NCBI RefSeq assembly: GCF_001665535.1
Contig: NZ_LZSQ01000023.1
Location: 1-36,741, forward strand
Origin: Mycobacterium sp. 852002-51961_SCH5331710
GTDB taxonomy: Bacteria > Actinomycetota > Actinomycetes > Mycobacteriales > Mycobacteriaceae
Direction: 5' to 3'
DNA: 36,741 nt
The notes under the pieces were generated by a model. That model had not been told where the DNA came from and did not search any database. It saw only the letters and a program-made list of their open reading frames with translations. This document shows, piece by piece, positions 22,266-30,696 of the stretch. Position numbers and translations under genes: made by a program. Position 1 is the first letter of the stretch. Every line of letters starts with the position of its first letter.

Positions 22266-24071
22266 ATGGCAAGACTTCAGGAGCTCCCGCTGCAGGCGTT
22301 CGCCAAGGCTCAGCAACTCGTCGAACGCGGGTCGGCCGAGCTGCACTACGCCGCGAAGATGTTCGGCGCCGGTGCGTTCAAGATCGAACCCCCGCAGAAT
22401 GTCGCCGCGATGCTCGCCGACATTCGTCGGTGGGGCGAGTTCGGGATGATCCCGGCGCTCAATGCCCGCCGCACCCCCAACGGGACGGCGATCATCGACG
22501 ACTTCGGCGAGATGACCTTCAAGGAACTCGACGATGCCGCGCATTCGGTGGCCAACGGCCTGCTGGAGAAGGGCGTCAAGGGCGGCGACGGCGTCGCAAT
22601 CCTGGCCCGCAACCACCGGTGGTTCCTGGTCGCGCTCTACGGCGCCGCCCGCACCGGCGCCCGCATCATCCTGCTCAACAGCGAGTTCTCGGGTCCCCAG
22701 GTCAAGGAGGTGTCCGAACGCGAAGGCGCCAAGCTGATCATCTACGACGACGAGTACTGCGAGGCCGTCTCGAAGGCCGACCCGCCGCTGGGCAAGCTGC
22801 GCGCGCTTGGTGTGAACCCCGACGCAGATCAATCGTCGGCCTCCGCCTCCGGCGACGAGCCGTCGAAGAGCACCGACGAGACGCTCGAGGACTTCGTCTC
22901 GCGTCACACCGGCAAGCCCGCGCCGAAGGCGACCAAGCACTCGTCGGTCATCATCCTGACCAGTGGCACGACGGGAACACCCAAGGGCGCCAACAGAAGT
23001 ACACCGCCGACGCTGGCCCCGATCGGTGGTGTGCTCTCGCACGTGCCGTTCAAGGGCGGGGAGGTCACCGCGCTCCCGGCGCCGATGTTCCACGCGCTGG
23101 GTTTCCTGCACGCGACGATCGCGATGATGCTGGGCACCACACTGGTGCTGCGCAGGAAGTTCAAGGCCGCCAAGGTGCTCGAGGACATCGAGAAGCACAA
23201 GGTGACCGCCATCGTGGTGGTGCCGGTGATGTTGTCGCGCATCCTCGATGCGCTCGACGGCATGGACCGCAAGCCCGACCTGTCCTCGTTGCGGATCGTC
23301 TTCGTGTCGGGTTCACAGCTGGGCGCGGAGATGGCACAGCGTGGGCTCAAGGCGCTCGGACCGGTCATCTACAACCTGTACGGATCGACCGAGATCGCCT
23401 TCGCCACCATCGCGCGGCCCCGGGATCTGGAGAAGAACCCGGCGACCGTCGGGCCGGTGGTCAAGGGTGTGAAGGTCAAGATCCTCGACGACGACGGCAA
23501 CGAACTGCCGCAGGGCGAGGTCGGGCGGATCTTCGTCGGCAACTTCTTCCCGTTCGAGGGCTACACCGGCGGTGGGCACAAGCAGATCGTCGACGGGCTG
23601 ATGTCCTCGGGCGACGTCGGCTACTTCGACGAGAACGGCCTGCTCTACGTCAGTGGTCGCGACGACGAGATGATCGTGTCCGGCGGTGAGAACGTGTTCC
23701 CGGCCGAGGTGGAGGACCTGATCAGCGGTCATCCCGAGGTCGTGGAGGCCACCGCCGTCGGTGTCGAGGACAAGGAGTGGGGCCATCGGCTGCGGGCCTT
23801 CGTGGTCAAGGCCGACGGCGCCTCAATTGGCGAGGACGAGATCAAGCACTACGTCCGCGAGCACCTGGCCCGCTACAAGGTGCCCCGCGAGGTCGTCTTC
23901 CTCGACGAGCTGCCGCGTAACCCGACCGGAAAGATCCTGAAGCGCGAGCTGCGGGACATGGAGGTCGACGGAGGCGGCGAAAAAGCAGACGTCGACGGAG
24001 GCGGCGAGAAGGCCGAGGCCGACGGCGCCGAGAAGTCGAGCGAGAAGGCGGACGCCAACCAGCCGGAATAG
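22266..24071 (+). CDS. fadD2: Fatty-acid--CoA ligase / AMP-binding enzyme FadD2
   Basis: The product is 601 aa. It has the ANL-superfamily P-loop motif TSGTTGTPKGAN, YGSTEIAFATI as the substrate/ATP motif, GRDDEMIVSGGENVFP at the hinge, and the C-terminal catalytic Lys in PTGKILKREL. It would activate a carboxylic acid to an acyl-CoA via acyl-AMP. Assignment to fadD2 rests on the order, with the primase-polymerase divergent and fadE6 nearby, as in M. tuberculosis. The ATG at 22266 follows GGTGGGG. The last 35 residues are an unusual tail made of tandem VDGGGEKA units. It is followed after 29 bases by a short-chain dehydrogenase. Confidence 0.87.
   Translation: MARLQELPLQAFAKAQQLVERGSAELHYAAKMFGAGAFKIEPPQNVAAMLADIRRWGEFGMIPALNARRTPNGTAIIDDFGEMTFKELDDAAHSVANGLLEKGVKGGDGVAILARNHRWFLVALYGAARTGARIILLNSEFSGPQVKEVSEREGAKLIIYDDEYCEAVSKADPPLGKLRALGVNPDADQSSASASGDEPSKSTDETLEDFVSRHTGKPAPKATKHSSVIILTSGTTGTPKGANRSTPPTLAPIGGVLSHVPFKGGEVTALPAPMFHALGFLHATIAMMLGTTLVLRRKFKAAKVLEDIEKHKVTAIVVVPVMLSRILDALDGMDRKPDLSSLRIVFVSGSQLGAEMAQRGLKALGPVIYNLYGSTEIAFATIARPRDLEKNPATVGPVVKGVKVKILDDDGNELPQGEVGRIFVGNFFPFEGYTGGGHKQIVDGLMSSGDVGYFDENGLLYVSGRDDEMIVSGGENVFPAEVEDLISGHPEVVEATAVGVEDKEWGHRLRAFVVKADGASIGEDEIKHYVREHLARYKVPREVVFLDELPRNPTGKILKRELRDMEVDGGGEKADVDGGGEKAEADGAEKSSEKADANQPE
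23964..24038 (+). repeat. Tandem 27-bp coding repeat in the fadD2 3' end
   Basis: Two 27-base units (23964-23990 and 23991-24017) encode VDGGGEKAD and VDGGGEKAE. A decayed third copy (ADGAEKSSEKAD) follows. The repeat is beyond the last conserved acyl-CoA ligase motif, so the tail is probably disordered and may vary in copy number between strains. Confidence 0.75.
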
Positions 24072-24100
24072 TCGCGCCGCCGCAGAGGTAGTAGCAGGGC

Positions 24101-24880
24101 GTGAACATTGATCTGACTGGAAAGACCGCGCTCGTCACCGGGTCGACCCAGGGCATCGGGCTGGCGATCGCCGAGGCCCTGGCGGGCAGTGGCGCACGCG
24201 TCGCCGTCAACGGCCGCAGCCGCGCACGTGTCGACGAGGCCGTGGCGAAGCTCGACGGCGACGTGCTCGGCGTCGCGGCCGACGTGGCCACCGAGGAGGG
24301 CGTGGCCGAACTGCTCGAGCGGCTACACGACGTCGACATCCTGGTCAACAACCTGGGCATCTTCGGCGCCGTACCGGCCCGCGAGATCACCGACGAGCAG
24401 TGGCGCACCTATTTCGAGGTCAACGTGTTGGCCGCGGCCCGGCTCATCCGTGCGTACCTGCCGGCCATGACCGAGCGGGGCTGGGGGCGGGTCATCCAGA
24501 TCGCCAGCGACTCCGCGCTGGTGATACCCGAGGAGATGATCCATTACGGCGTGTCCAAGACCGCGCTGTTGGCGTTGTCACGAGGCTTCGCCAAGGACGC
24601 CGCGGGATCCGGCGTCACGGTCAACTCCGTGATCGCCGGGCCGACGCACACCGCGGGTGTCGAGGACTTCGTTTACCAACTCGTCGACAAGTCGTTGCCG
24701 TGGGAGCAGGCGCAACGCGAGTTCATGCGCAAGCATCGGCCACAGTCGTTGTTGCAGCGGCTGATCGAACCGGCCGAAATCGCCAATCTGGTCGCATATC
24801 TCGCATCACCGCTGGCATCGGCGACGACGGGAGCGGCGGTGCGCGTCGACGGCGGCTACGTCGATTCGATCGTGCCCTAG
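24101..24880 (+). CDS. Short-chain dehydrogenase/reductase (SDR)
   Basis: The product is 259 aa, a classical SDR size. It has the TGSTQGIG cofactor loop near residues 14-21, NNLGIF in place of the usual NNAG, the catalytic Ser in QIASDSAL and YGVSK carrying Tyr and Lys. The C-terminus AAVRVDGGYVDSIV is typical. It would oxidise or reduce a hydroxy or oxo group with NAD(P). The GTG start at 24101 is chosen because the nucleotide-binding strand begins within 10 residues. It is 29 bases downstream of fadD2, likely co-transcribed. Its stop codon shares CTAG with the stop of the convergent small membrane-protein gene. Confidence 0.87.
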   Translation: MNIDLTGKTALVTGSTQGIGLAIAEALAGSGARVAVNGRSRARVDEAVAKLDGDVLGVAADVATEEGVAELLERLHDVDILVNNLGIFGAVPAREITDEQWRTYFEVNVLAAARLIRAYLPAMTERGWGRVIQIASDSALVIPEEMIHYGVSKTALLALSRGFAKDAAGSGVTVNSVIAGPTHTAGVEDFVYQLVDKSLPWEQAQREFMRKHRPQSLLQRLIEPAEIANLVAYLASPLASATTGAAVRVDGGYVDSIVP

Positions 24881-25188
24881 TCGGCCATCGCGGCCGCGCC
24901 GGGAATGGCCAGACACACCAGCATCAGCAGGAGCAGGAACCACCCGGCGCCCTGCCACTGCACCCAGGCGCCCTCGGCCTTCCACTCGCGATAGGTCCTG
25001 ACGAACGCGCCCACCCCGCCCAGGAACAGGATCGCCGGGACGGTCGAGGCGGCGACGATCGAGGTCTTCGAAACAACCGCGTAGATGACGAAGGCGAGGG
25101 CGGCGACCGCGACCACCACCGCCACGTAGATGGCGGCGGCCCGGAAAGCTCCCGGCCGGTCCCAGCGTTTCTCGACGTCGTTGGTCAT
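24877..25188 (-). CDS. Small three-helix membrane protein, function unknown
   Basis: The product is 103 aa. Three hydrophobic segments are seen at about residues 17-39 (AAAIYVAVVVAVAALAFVI), 43-62 (IVAASTVPAILFLGGVGAF) and 81-100 (GWFLLLLMLVCLAIPGAA). A charged, Trp-rich linker (REWKAEGAWVQWQG) separates segments two and three. The stop overlaps the SDR stop (CTAG). I do not recognise a family with a known function. It is presumably in the inner membrane. No ribosome site is clear at the ATG, so the start is moderately certain. Confidence 0.7.
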   Translation of the reverse strand: MTNDVEKRWDRPGAFRAAAIYVAVVVAVAALAFVIYAVVSKTSIVAASTVPAILFLGGVGAFVRTYREWKAEGAWVQWQGAGWFLLLLMLVCLAIPGAAAMAD

Positions 25189-25224
25189 GACATCAACATT
25201 GCCCCAGGCGCGCTCGTTAAACGC

Positions 25225-25503
25225 TCACAGGGGGCCGTTGACGAACGCCGACAGACACCCGGGGATGTCGCGGCAGGCGATCACCGCGGTCTGATCGGGC
25301 GGACCGCCGCGGACCCTCGGCGGCCGGGGACCGAAGTTGCAGGACGTCGCCCACGGGTTTCCGGGAAGAACGCCGGGATAGCACGGCGCCGCCTGTTCTC
25401 GCGGCGCCGGAGCGTCGCCGATGACCGTCGGCGCGACGAACAGCCCCACCATCGCCGCGGCGCCGACCGAGGCGCGGGCGATTCGAATGCCGAAGCTGCT
25501 CAT
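25225..25503 (-). CDS. Small secreted protein with four cysteines, function unknown
   Basis: The product is 92 aa from the ATG at 25503 (a GTG one codon earlier is possible). The N-terminus MSSFGIRIARASVGAAAMVG has a short charged start, a hydrophobic core and a probable cleavage region near GDAPAP, consistent with a Sec signal peptide. The mature part is Pro/Gly-rich with four cysteines (PCYPG, SCNFG, ACRDIPGC), which could form two disulfides outside the cell. Similar small exported proteins are common in mycobacteria and have no known role. It lies between the small membrane-protein gene and fadE6 on the same strand, with short gaps. Confidence 0.65.
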   Translation of the reverse strand: MSSFGIRIARASVGAAAMVGLFVAPTVIGDAPAPREQAAPCYPGVLPGNPWATSCNFGPRPPRVRGGPPDQTAVIACRDIPGCLSAFVNGPL

Positions 25504-25564
25504 CACATCCGCCAACCGTTGGAACGTGACCGTGAATCAAGGCTACGCCCGTTCGGCAAGCGTT

Positions 25565-27769
25565 TTACGGATCGCGCGGCAATCCCAGCAGGCGCTCGGC
25601 GATGATGTTGAGCTGCACTTCGGTGGTCCCGCCGTAGATCGTGGTGGCCCGGCTGCCGAGCAGGTACTCCGCCCATCGGCCGGGCTCCTGCTTCGGATCC
25701 CCGATCGCGCCGTCGGTGCCGAACGACGACACCGCGAACTCCGCGTAGCCCTGGCCGGTCTTCATCGACAGCAGCTTGGAGATCGCCGCCGCGGGCATCG
25801 GATCACCACCGGCCAGCGTCAGCAGCGTCGAACGCATGTTGAGCACCTTGGCGGCATGGCCTTCGGCGATCAGCCTGCCCGCCGAATTCTGCTCGATCTG
25901 GTCGAACTGACCTTCCTGCAGGAACGTGATGAAGTCAGCGAGGCTGGCGAGGAACGGCGGTTCGCTGCTGCCGATTGACACACGTTCGTTGGTCAGCGTG
26001 TTCCTGCTGACCTCCCAGCCTCGGTTCACCTCGCCGAGCACCATCTCGTCGGGCACGAATACGTCGTCGATGAACACGGTGTTGAACATCGCGTTACCGG
26101 TCAGCTCGCGCAGCGGCTTGACCTCGACGCCTTCGCTGGCCATGTCCAGCAGGAAATAGGTGATGCCGTTGTGCTTGGGCGCATTGGGATCGGTGCGCGC
26201 CAGCAGCGCACCCCACTGCGAAAACTGAGCACCCGTGGTCCAGATCTTCTGCCCGGTGATCCGCCAACCGCCGTCGACCTTCGTCGCCTTCGTCGTCAGG
26301 CTGGCCAGGTCAGAACCCGCACCGGGCTCGGAAAACAGCTGGCACCAGATCATTTCGCCGCGGAACGTCGGCGGCAGGAAGCGCTGCTGCTGTACGTCCG
26401 TGCCGAACGCCACGATCGAGGGAATGATCCACGCCGCGATGCCCATCTGCGGGCGCTTGACCCGGCCCGAGTCGAACTCCTGGGCGATGATGATCTGCTC
26501 GACGGGTCCGGCCGCGCGTCCCCACGGCTTGGGCAGGTGCGGTTGCACCCAGCCCCCCTCGGCGATCGCGACGTTGCGCTCTTCGCGTGGAATCGCCTTG
26601 AGCGCAGTCACTTCCGCGCGGATCTCATCGCGCAGCTTCTCGGTATCGGGATCGAGGTCGATGTTGAGCTTGCGCATCCCCGTGGTGGTCGCCACGTCGA
26701 CGACCTGCTGCGGGTAGTCGGCGTGCCTGCCGAAACCGGCCGCCAGCACCAGCGCGCGCCGGTAATAGACGTTGGTGTCATGCTCCCAGGTGAAGCCGAT
26801 GCCACCGTGCACCTGGATGCAGTCCTGGGCGCAGTGTTGGGCCGCTTCGGGCGCCAGGGTGGCCGCCACAGCCGCGGCGAACTCGAAAGCGGCGTCGTCC
26901 GAGCCGGTTTCGCGGAACTCGTCGATGGCCCGGGCGGCATCCCAGACGGCTGCGGTGGCGCGCTCGGTGTCGGCGATCATCGAAGCGCACTTGTGCTTGA
27001 TGGCCTGGAACTGGCCGATGGGCCTGCCGAACTGTTCGCGGATCTTGGCGTATGCGGCGGCGGTGTCGGTGGCCCACCGGGCCACGCCGATGCACTCCGC
27101 GGACAGCAACGTCGAGATCAACGCGCGGGCCAGCGGGCGGCTCAGGTTGCTCAGCACCCGGTCGTCGCCCACCTCGACGGCGTTCGCGCGTACGTGCGCG
27201 ACGGGCCGCAGCGGATCCAGGCTTGTGACGGGTTCGATCTCCAGTTGGTCGGCGTCGAGGACCACCCACTCTTCGCCGCTGTCGATGGCGACGGGCAGCA
27301 CCAGCAGCGACGCCTGCCCGGCGACGGGAACGGCGCGCACCTCGCCGCGAATGACCAGCCCGGCCGCGTCGCCTTCACCGTGCCGGGTGGCGGTCAGGCT
27401 GGAATCGATGGCGTAGGTCGCGATCGTCGCGCCGGAGGCGAGGTCACCCAATTGCGGGGCGTTGGGGTCGTGGGCCGCGATCAGCGCGCTGGCGATGGCT
27501 GACGGCACGAATGGCCCCGGAACGGCGCCGTAGCCGAATTCGGCGGCGACGATGGCGAGCTCGAGGATTCCGAAACCTTGTCCACCAACGTCTTCGGACA
27601 GGTGCACACCCTGCAGGCCCTGCTCGGCCGCGCCCTTCCAGTAGGGCGGCGGGTTCGGGATCGGCGTCTCCAGGGCCTCGTGCAGCACCTCGGACGGTGC
27701 CACCCGAGCGACGAAGGACCGCACCGAGTCGGCCAGATCGTTGTGCTCAGGACTGATTGCAATGGGCAT
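25565..27769 (-). CDS. fadE6: Acyl-CoA dehydrogenase FadE6 (fused two-domain)
   Basis: The product is 734 aa, close to the roughly 730 aa of FadE6 and about twice a normal acyl-CoA dehydrogenase. The first half (to about residue 365) is a dehydrogenase-like domain ending with QVHGGIGFTWEHDTNVYYRRA. The second half has the full motifs: FSEPGAGSDLASLTTKA, WRITGQKIWTTGAQFSQWG and the C-terminal IYGGTTEVQLNIIAERLLGLPR. Such fusions resemble a covalently joined alpha-beta pair in which one half carries the FAD site. The ATG follows GAGGTG within the preceding gene's stop region. It is the last gene of an operon with the hydrolase and hydroxyacid dehydrogenase. The name rests on length and order. 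Confidence 0.87.
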   Translation of the reverse strand: MPIAISPEHNDLADSVRSFVARVAPSEVLHEALETPIPNPPPYWKGAAEQGLQGVHLSEDVGGQGFGILELAIVAAEFGYGAVPGPFVPSAIASALIAAHDPNAPQLGDLASGATIATYAIDSSLTATRHGEGDAAGLVIRGEVRAVPVAGQASLLVLPVAIDSGEEWVVLDADQLEIEPVTSLDPLRPVAHVRANAVEVGDDRVLSNLSRPLARALISTLLSAECIGVARWATDTAAAYAKIREQFGRPIGQFQAIKHKCASMIADTERATAAVWDAARAIDEFRETGSDDAAFEFAAAVAATLAPEAAQHCAQDCIQVHGGIGFTWEHDTNVYYRRALVLAAGFGRHADYPQQVVDVATTTGMRKLNIDLDPDTEKLRDEIRAEVTALKAIPREERNVAIAEGGWVQPHLPKPWGRAAGPVEQIIIAQEFDSGRVKRPQMGIAAWIIPSIVAFGTDVQQQRFLPPTFRGEMIWCQLFSEPGAGSDLASLTTKATKVDGGWRITGQKIWTTGAQFSQWGALLARTDPNAPKHNGITYFLLDMASEGVEVKPLRELTGNAMFNTVFIDDVFVPDEMVLGEVNRGWEVSRNTLTNERVSIGSSEPPFLASLADFITFLQEGQFDQIEQNSAGRLIAEGHAAKVLNMRSTLLTLAGGDPMPAAAISKLLSMKTGQGYAEFAVSSFGTDGAIGDPKQEPGRWAEYLLGSRATTIYGGTTEVQLNIIAERLLGLPRDP

Positions 27770-27778
27770 ACGTGCACC

Positions 27779-28789
27779 TCACTGTGACGGAGTGTCCCTA
27801 TTAACCGGTCGGTTGGGAGACACGATACCGTTCACGACGTTGGCCAGTTCACGGCCGTCCCACAGCCGGCGACAGTTGTCGACCGCGTGCTCCAGATACC
27901 GCCGCATCGTGTCGGCGGTGTACCAGGTGACGTGCGGGGTGAGCACCACGTTGTCGAGGGACAACAACGGGTTGTCGGTCTCGACGGGTTCGGTCGCGAA
28001 CACGTCGAGACCGGCGCCGGCCAACTTCTTCGAGCGCAGCGCTTCGACGAGGGCGGTCTCGTCGACGATCGCCCCGCGGCTGGTGTTGACCAGCACCGCG
28101 CCGGGATTCATGCGGTTGAGTGCCGTGCGGTCGATCATGCCGGCCGTCGCATCGGTCAGCGGGAGATGAAGCGAGACGATGTCGCTGGCGGTCAGAAGGT
28201 CGGGTAGCGCTCGCCAACCGGGGTGCCCGTCGTCGCGCGTGCTGGTATGCAACACCTCGGCGTCCATTGCCCGCACGATGTGCTCGACCTTTTTGGCGAC
28301 ATTGCCGTAGCCGATCAAACCGACCGTGCAGCCGCCGATGTCGCGGACGGTCTCGCCCAGGCTCGGGTCGGACGGCCAGCCTCGGCCCTCGCGGGTGGCT
28401 CGGTCGAGTTCGGTCAGCCGGCGCAGCACGGCGAGCATCAGCAGCACGGTGCCCTCGGCGACCGATGGGGCGTTGGCCCCGGGCATGTTGGCGACCGCGA
28501 TGCCCAGGTCGGTGGCGGTCGCCACGTCGATGGTGTTGACCCCGGCGCCCATCTTGTGCACCAACCGGCAGCGTCGCGCTTCGGCGAGGTCGTGCCCGGA
28601 GATCGGACGCAGCACGTGCCAGATGACGTCGGCCTCGGGGAGTTCGCGGTAGAAGGCGGCGTCATCATCCTCCGCGCAGTAGCGGATGTCGAGCCAATCG
28701 GACTGCGGCGCAACGAACTCGACCGCCTTGGGGCCGGGAGTGAAATGGGCGAGGACTCTCAGCGGCGAGCTTCCGCCGGTCAGCGCCAC
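27779..28789 (-). CDS. D-2-hydroxyacid dehydrogenase (NAD-binding)
   Basis: The product is 336 aa from the GTG at 28789. It has the Rossmann motif GLIGYGNVAKKV, then LVNTSRGAIVDE with the catalytic Arg, DVFATEPVE with Glu and VLTPHVTWYT with His. It would interconvert a 2-hydroxy acid and a 2-oxo acid. The GTG is inside the stop region of the upstream hydrolase gene (10-base overlap); a GTG at 28804 is an alternative, while longer starts run deep into that gene. A 9-base gap leads to fadE6. From memory this gene is not between Rv0272c and fadE6 in M. tuberculosis, so it may be a lineage-specific insertion. Confidence 0.86.
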   Translation of the reverse strand: MALTGGSSPLRVLAHFTPGPKAVEFVAPQSDWLDIRYCAEDDDAAFYRELPEADVIWHVLRPISGHDLAEARRCRLVHKMGAGVNTIDVATATDLGIAVANMPGANAPSVAEGTVLLMLAVLRRLTELDRATREGRGWPSDPSLGETVRDIGGCTVGLIGYGNVAKKVEHIVRAMDAEVLHTSTRDDGHPGWRALPDLLTASDIVSLHLPLTDATAGMIDRTALNRMNPGAVLVNTSRGAIVDETALVEALRSKKLAGAGLDVFATEPVETDNPLLSLDNVVLTPHVTWYTADTMRRYLEHAVDNCRRLWDGRELANVVNGIVSPNRPVNRDTPSQ

Positions 28790-29922
28790 CGCTTCGCGAT
28801 CCACTTCGCGATGGTATCGGCCTGCTCGCTGCGCGCTCCGGGAGTGGTGAAGTAGTGGTCGGTGTCGATCGAACACTGCGCCTTGTCCGTGCTGGCGAGC
28901 GCGTCGAAGATGTGCTGGGCATCGGACGGGAACACACCCGTGTCCTGCTCGGCATTGATGACCAGCGCCGGGCAGGTGATTCGGTTGAGGTGCGGTTCAG
29001 CGCGGGTTTGCGCGTGACGCAGGCTCCACATGCCGATCCAATTGCGTAGCGTGCAGGCCGCCGCGATCCCGCGCGCAGATCGGTTGGCCTGCACCGGCAC
29101 TCCGGCGTAGCACATGTTTGCCGGTCGCTTCGTCGGCTCCAGGGTGGGATCCACCATGCGGGGATCCGCCCACGTCCGCAGCACCGTGAACGGGCGGTCG
29201 GAGAAGCCGGCCCCGCGCACGTGCTCTAGTTCGGCCTCGGCCCAATCGGTGATCGCGTGATTTCGCGCGATCTGGGCGGCGCGGTACCGCTCGACGAAGT
29301 CGGCTGAGAACGGGGGGCCATTACGGTCGTCGAAGATGTCGAGCTCGGGATCGCTTGCCACGGCATCGGTTTCGTCGACAACCGAAGCGTCCATCCACGC
29401 GGTGAGCACGTCGGGCCGACCGGGGTGCGCGGCGGTCGAGACATAACCGTCGGCGGGTGGCAGGTCGTTGAGTCCGGCTGCCGGTCGCATGCCCTGCAGC
29501 GGCGTCACGTGCGGGTCGACGGCCTGCGCCTGGTATGCCGCCATCAGTGAACCGCCACCCGAGTTGCCCAACAACACAACGGTTTCCACCCCCGCAACCT
29601 CGCGGAGCCACCGCATTCCGACGCCGATGTCAACCAGAGCATGGTCGAGCAGGAAGCTGCTCTCGAACCCGCGGTATCTGGTGTTCCAGCCCAGGAAGCC
29701 GATTCCGCGGGTGGCCATGTAGTCGGCGAGATAGTGCTCGGAGAAGTCGATCTGGTAGTGCGTGGCGATCATCGCGACTTTTGGCTTGCGGCCCACGCCT
29801 CGGTGGTAGAGGCCCTGGCACGGATGACCGCCCGCACCCGCCCGGCGGGCGGTGGGGGAGTCGAGACCGACGAATTCGCGGGTGACGCCCGGCGTTGCGG
29901 TGGTCGACGGCGTTCTGGTCAT
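28780..29922 (-). CDS. Alpha/beta-hydrolase fold protein (Rv0272c-like)
   Basis: The product is 380 aa. The nucleophile elbow is GNSGGGS with S121, an acid is likely in INAEQDTGVF and the His in DTDHYF near the C-terminus, giving a Ser-Asp-His triad. LDHALVDIGVGMRWL before the elbow is a typical helix of the fold. Size and order match Rv0272c of M. tuberculosis, which has no assigned reaction; ester or thioester hydrolysis is plausible. The ATG at 29922 starts a three-gene minus-strand operon (hydrolase, hydroxyacid dehydrogenase, fadE6). The 194-base divergent gap to the VOC gene contains its promoter region. Confidence 0.83.
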   Translation of the reverse strand: MTRTPSTTATPGVTREFVGLDSPTARRAGAGGHPCQGLYHRGVGRKPKVAMIATHYQIDFSEHYLADYMATRGIGFLGWNTRYRGFESSFLLDHALVDIGVGMRWLREVAGVETVVLLGNSGGGSLMAAYQAQAVDPHVTPLQGMRPAAGLNDLPPADGYVSTAAHPGRPDVLTAWMDASVVDETDAVASDPELDIFDDRNGPPFSADFVERYRAAQIARNHAITDWAEAELEHVRGAGFSDRPFTVLRTWADPRMVDPTLEPTKRPANMCYAGVPVQANRSARGIAAACTLRNWIGMWSLRHAQTRAEPHLNRITCPALVINAEQDTGVFPSDAQHIFDALASTDKAQCSIDTDHYFTTPGARSEQADTIAKWIAKRWR

Positions 29923-30045
29923 TCGCGGCCCCCGGGATACAGCGAAAAGTCAAGGGATACAGGCTGTTCTACGGTCTCGACGACCGGCGTGATCGGCAGC
30001 GGGACGCGCGGGGCGATCGTCATAGCGGTGCCGGTCCGTTCGTCA

Positions 30046-30074
30046 TTGCTCGTGATTACCCCTGATGCTAAATT
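30046..30074 (+). promoter_or_regulatory. Probable sigma-70-type promoter for the VOC gene
   Basis: TTGCTC (30046-30051), a 17-base spacer and TAAATT (30069-30074) make a reasonable housekeeping promoter 43 bases upstream of the VOC ATG. A perfect palindrome, TCTGGCCAGA (30086-30095), lies just after the expected start of transcription and could bind a regulator. The rest of the 29923-30116 gap shows nothing further that I can support. Confidence 0.45.
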
Positions 30075-30116
30075 CGATTTGCGTTTCTGGCCAGAGATTC
30101 GCGCTAGGAGGCGCCC

Positions 30117-30692
30117 ATGATCAGGCCCGACAATCCCAACACCGAGTTCGAGCTCGGCGGTATCAACCACGTGGCGTTGGTGTGCTCGGATATGGCGAGA
30201 ACCGTCGACTTCTACAGCAACATCCTCGGAATGCCGCTGATCAAGTCGCTCGACCTGCCGGGAGGCATGGGGCAGCACTTCTTCTTCGACGCCGGCAACG
30301 GCGACTGCGTCGCATTCTTCTGGTTCGCCGACGCGCCGGACCGGGTTCCCGGTATCTCATCGCCGGAGGCCATTCCGGGCATCGGGGACATCGTCAGTGC
30401 CGTCAGCACCATGAACCACCTGGCTTTCCACGTGCCCGCCGAAAAGTTCGACGAGTACCGGCAACGTCTCAAGGCCAAGGGTGTGCGGGTCGGGCCGGTG
30501 CTCAACCACGACGACAGCGAGGGTCAGGTTTCTCCGACCGTGCACCCGGGTGTGTATGTCAGGTCGTTCTACTTCCTGGACCCCGACGGCATCACGCTCG
30601 AATTCGCGTGCTGGACCAAGGAGTTCACCGAGCGTGACGCCAACGCGACACCCAAGACAGCGGCGGACAGGCGTCCGAGGGTGACCGCCTGA
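30117..30692 (+). CDS. VOC-superfamily (glyoxalase/dioxygenase-fold) metalloprotein, Rv0274-like
   Basis: The product is 191 aa, close to Rv0274. It has two beta-alpha-beta-beta-beta modules: NHVALVCSDMARTVDFYSNILG with the first metal His, then MNHLAFHVPAEKFDEY and FYFLDPDGITLEFACW with the second His and terminal Glu. The family covers glyoxalases, extradiol dioxygenases and epimerases, so the reaction is open. GGAGGCG six bases before the ATG sets the start. It is divergent from the hydrolase operon, and its stop is 4 bases from the stop of the convergent TetR gene. A role in methylglyoxal or aromatic-ring metabolism is possible but unproven. Confidence 0.85.
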   Translation: MIRPDNPNTEFELGGINHVALVCSDMARTVDFYSNILGMPLIKSLDLPGGMGQHFFFDAGNGDCVAFFWFADAPDRVPGISSPEAIPGIGDIVSAVSTMNHLAFHVPAEKFDEYRQRLKAKGVRVGPVLNHDDSEGQVSPTVHPGVYVRSFYFLDPDGITLEFACWTKEFTERDANATPKTAADRRPRVTA

Positions 30693-30696
30693 CGGG

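Noticed and set aside
21062..23689. 875-aa plus-strand open frame
   Set aside because: It runs antisense to the primase-polymerase and then out of frame through fadD2; its protein is Arg/Gly-rich with no family motif, as expected of a GC-rich shadow frame.
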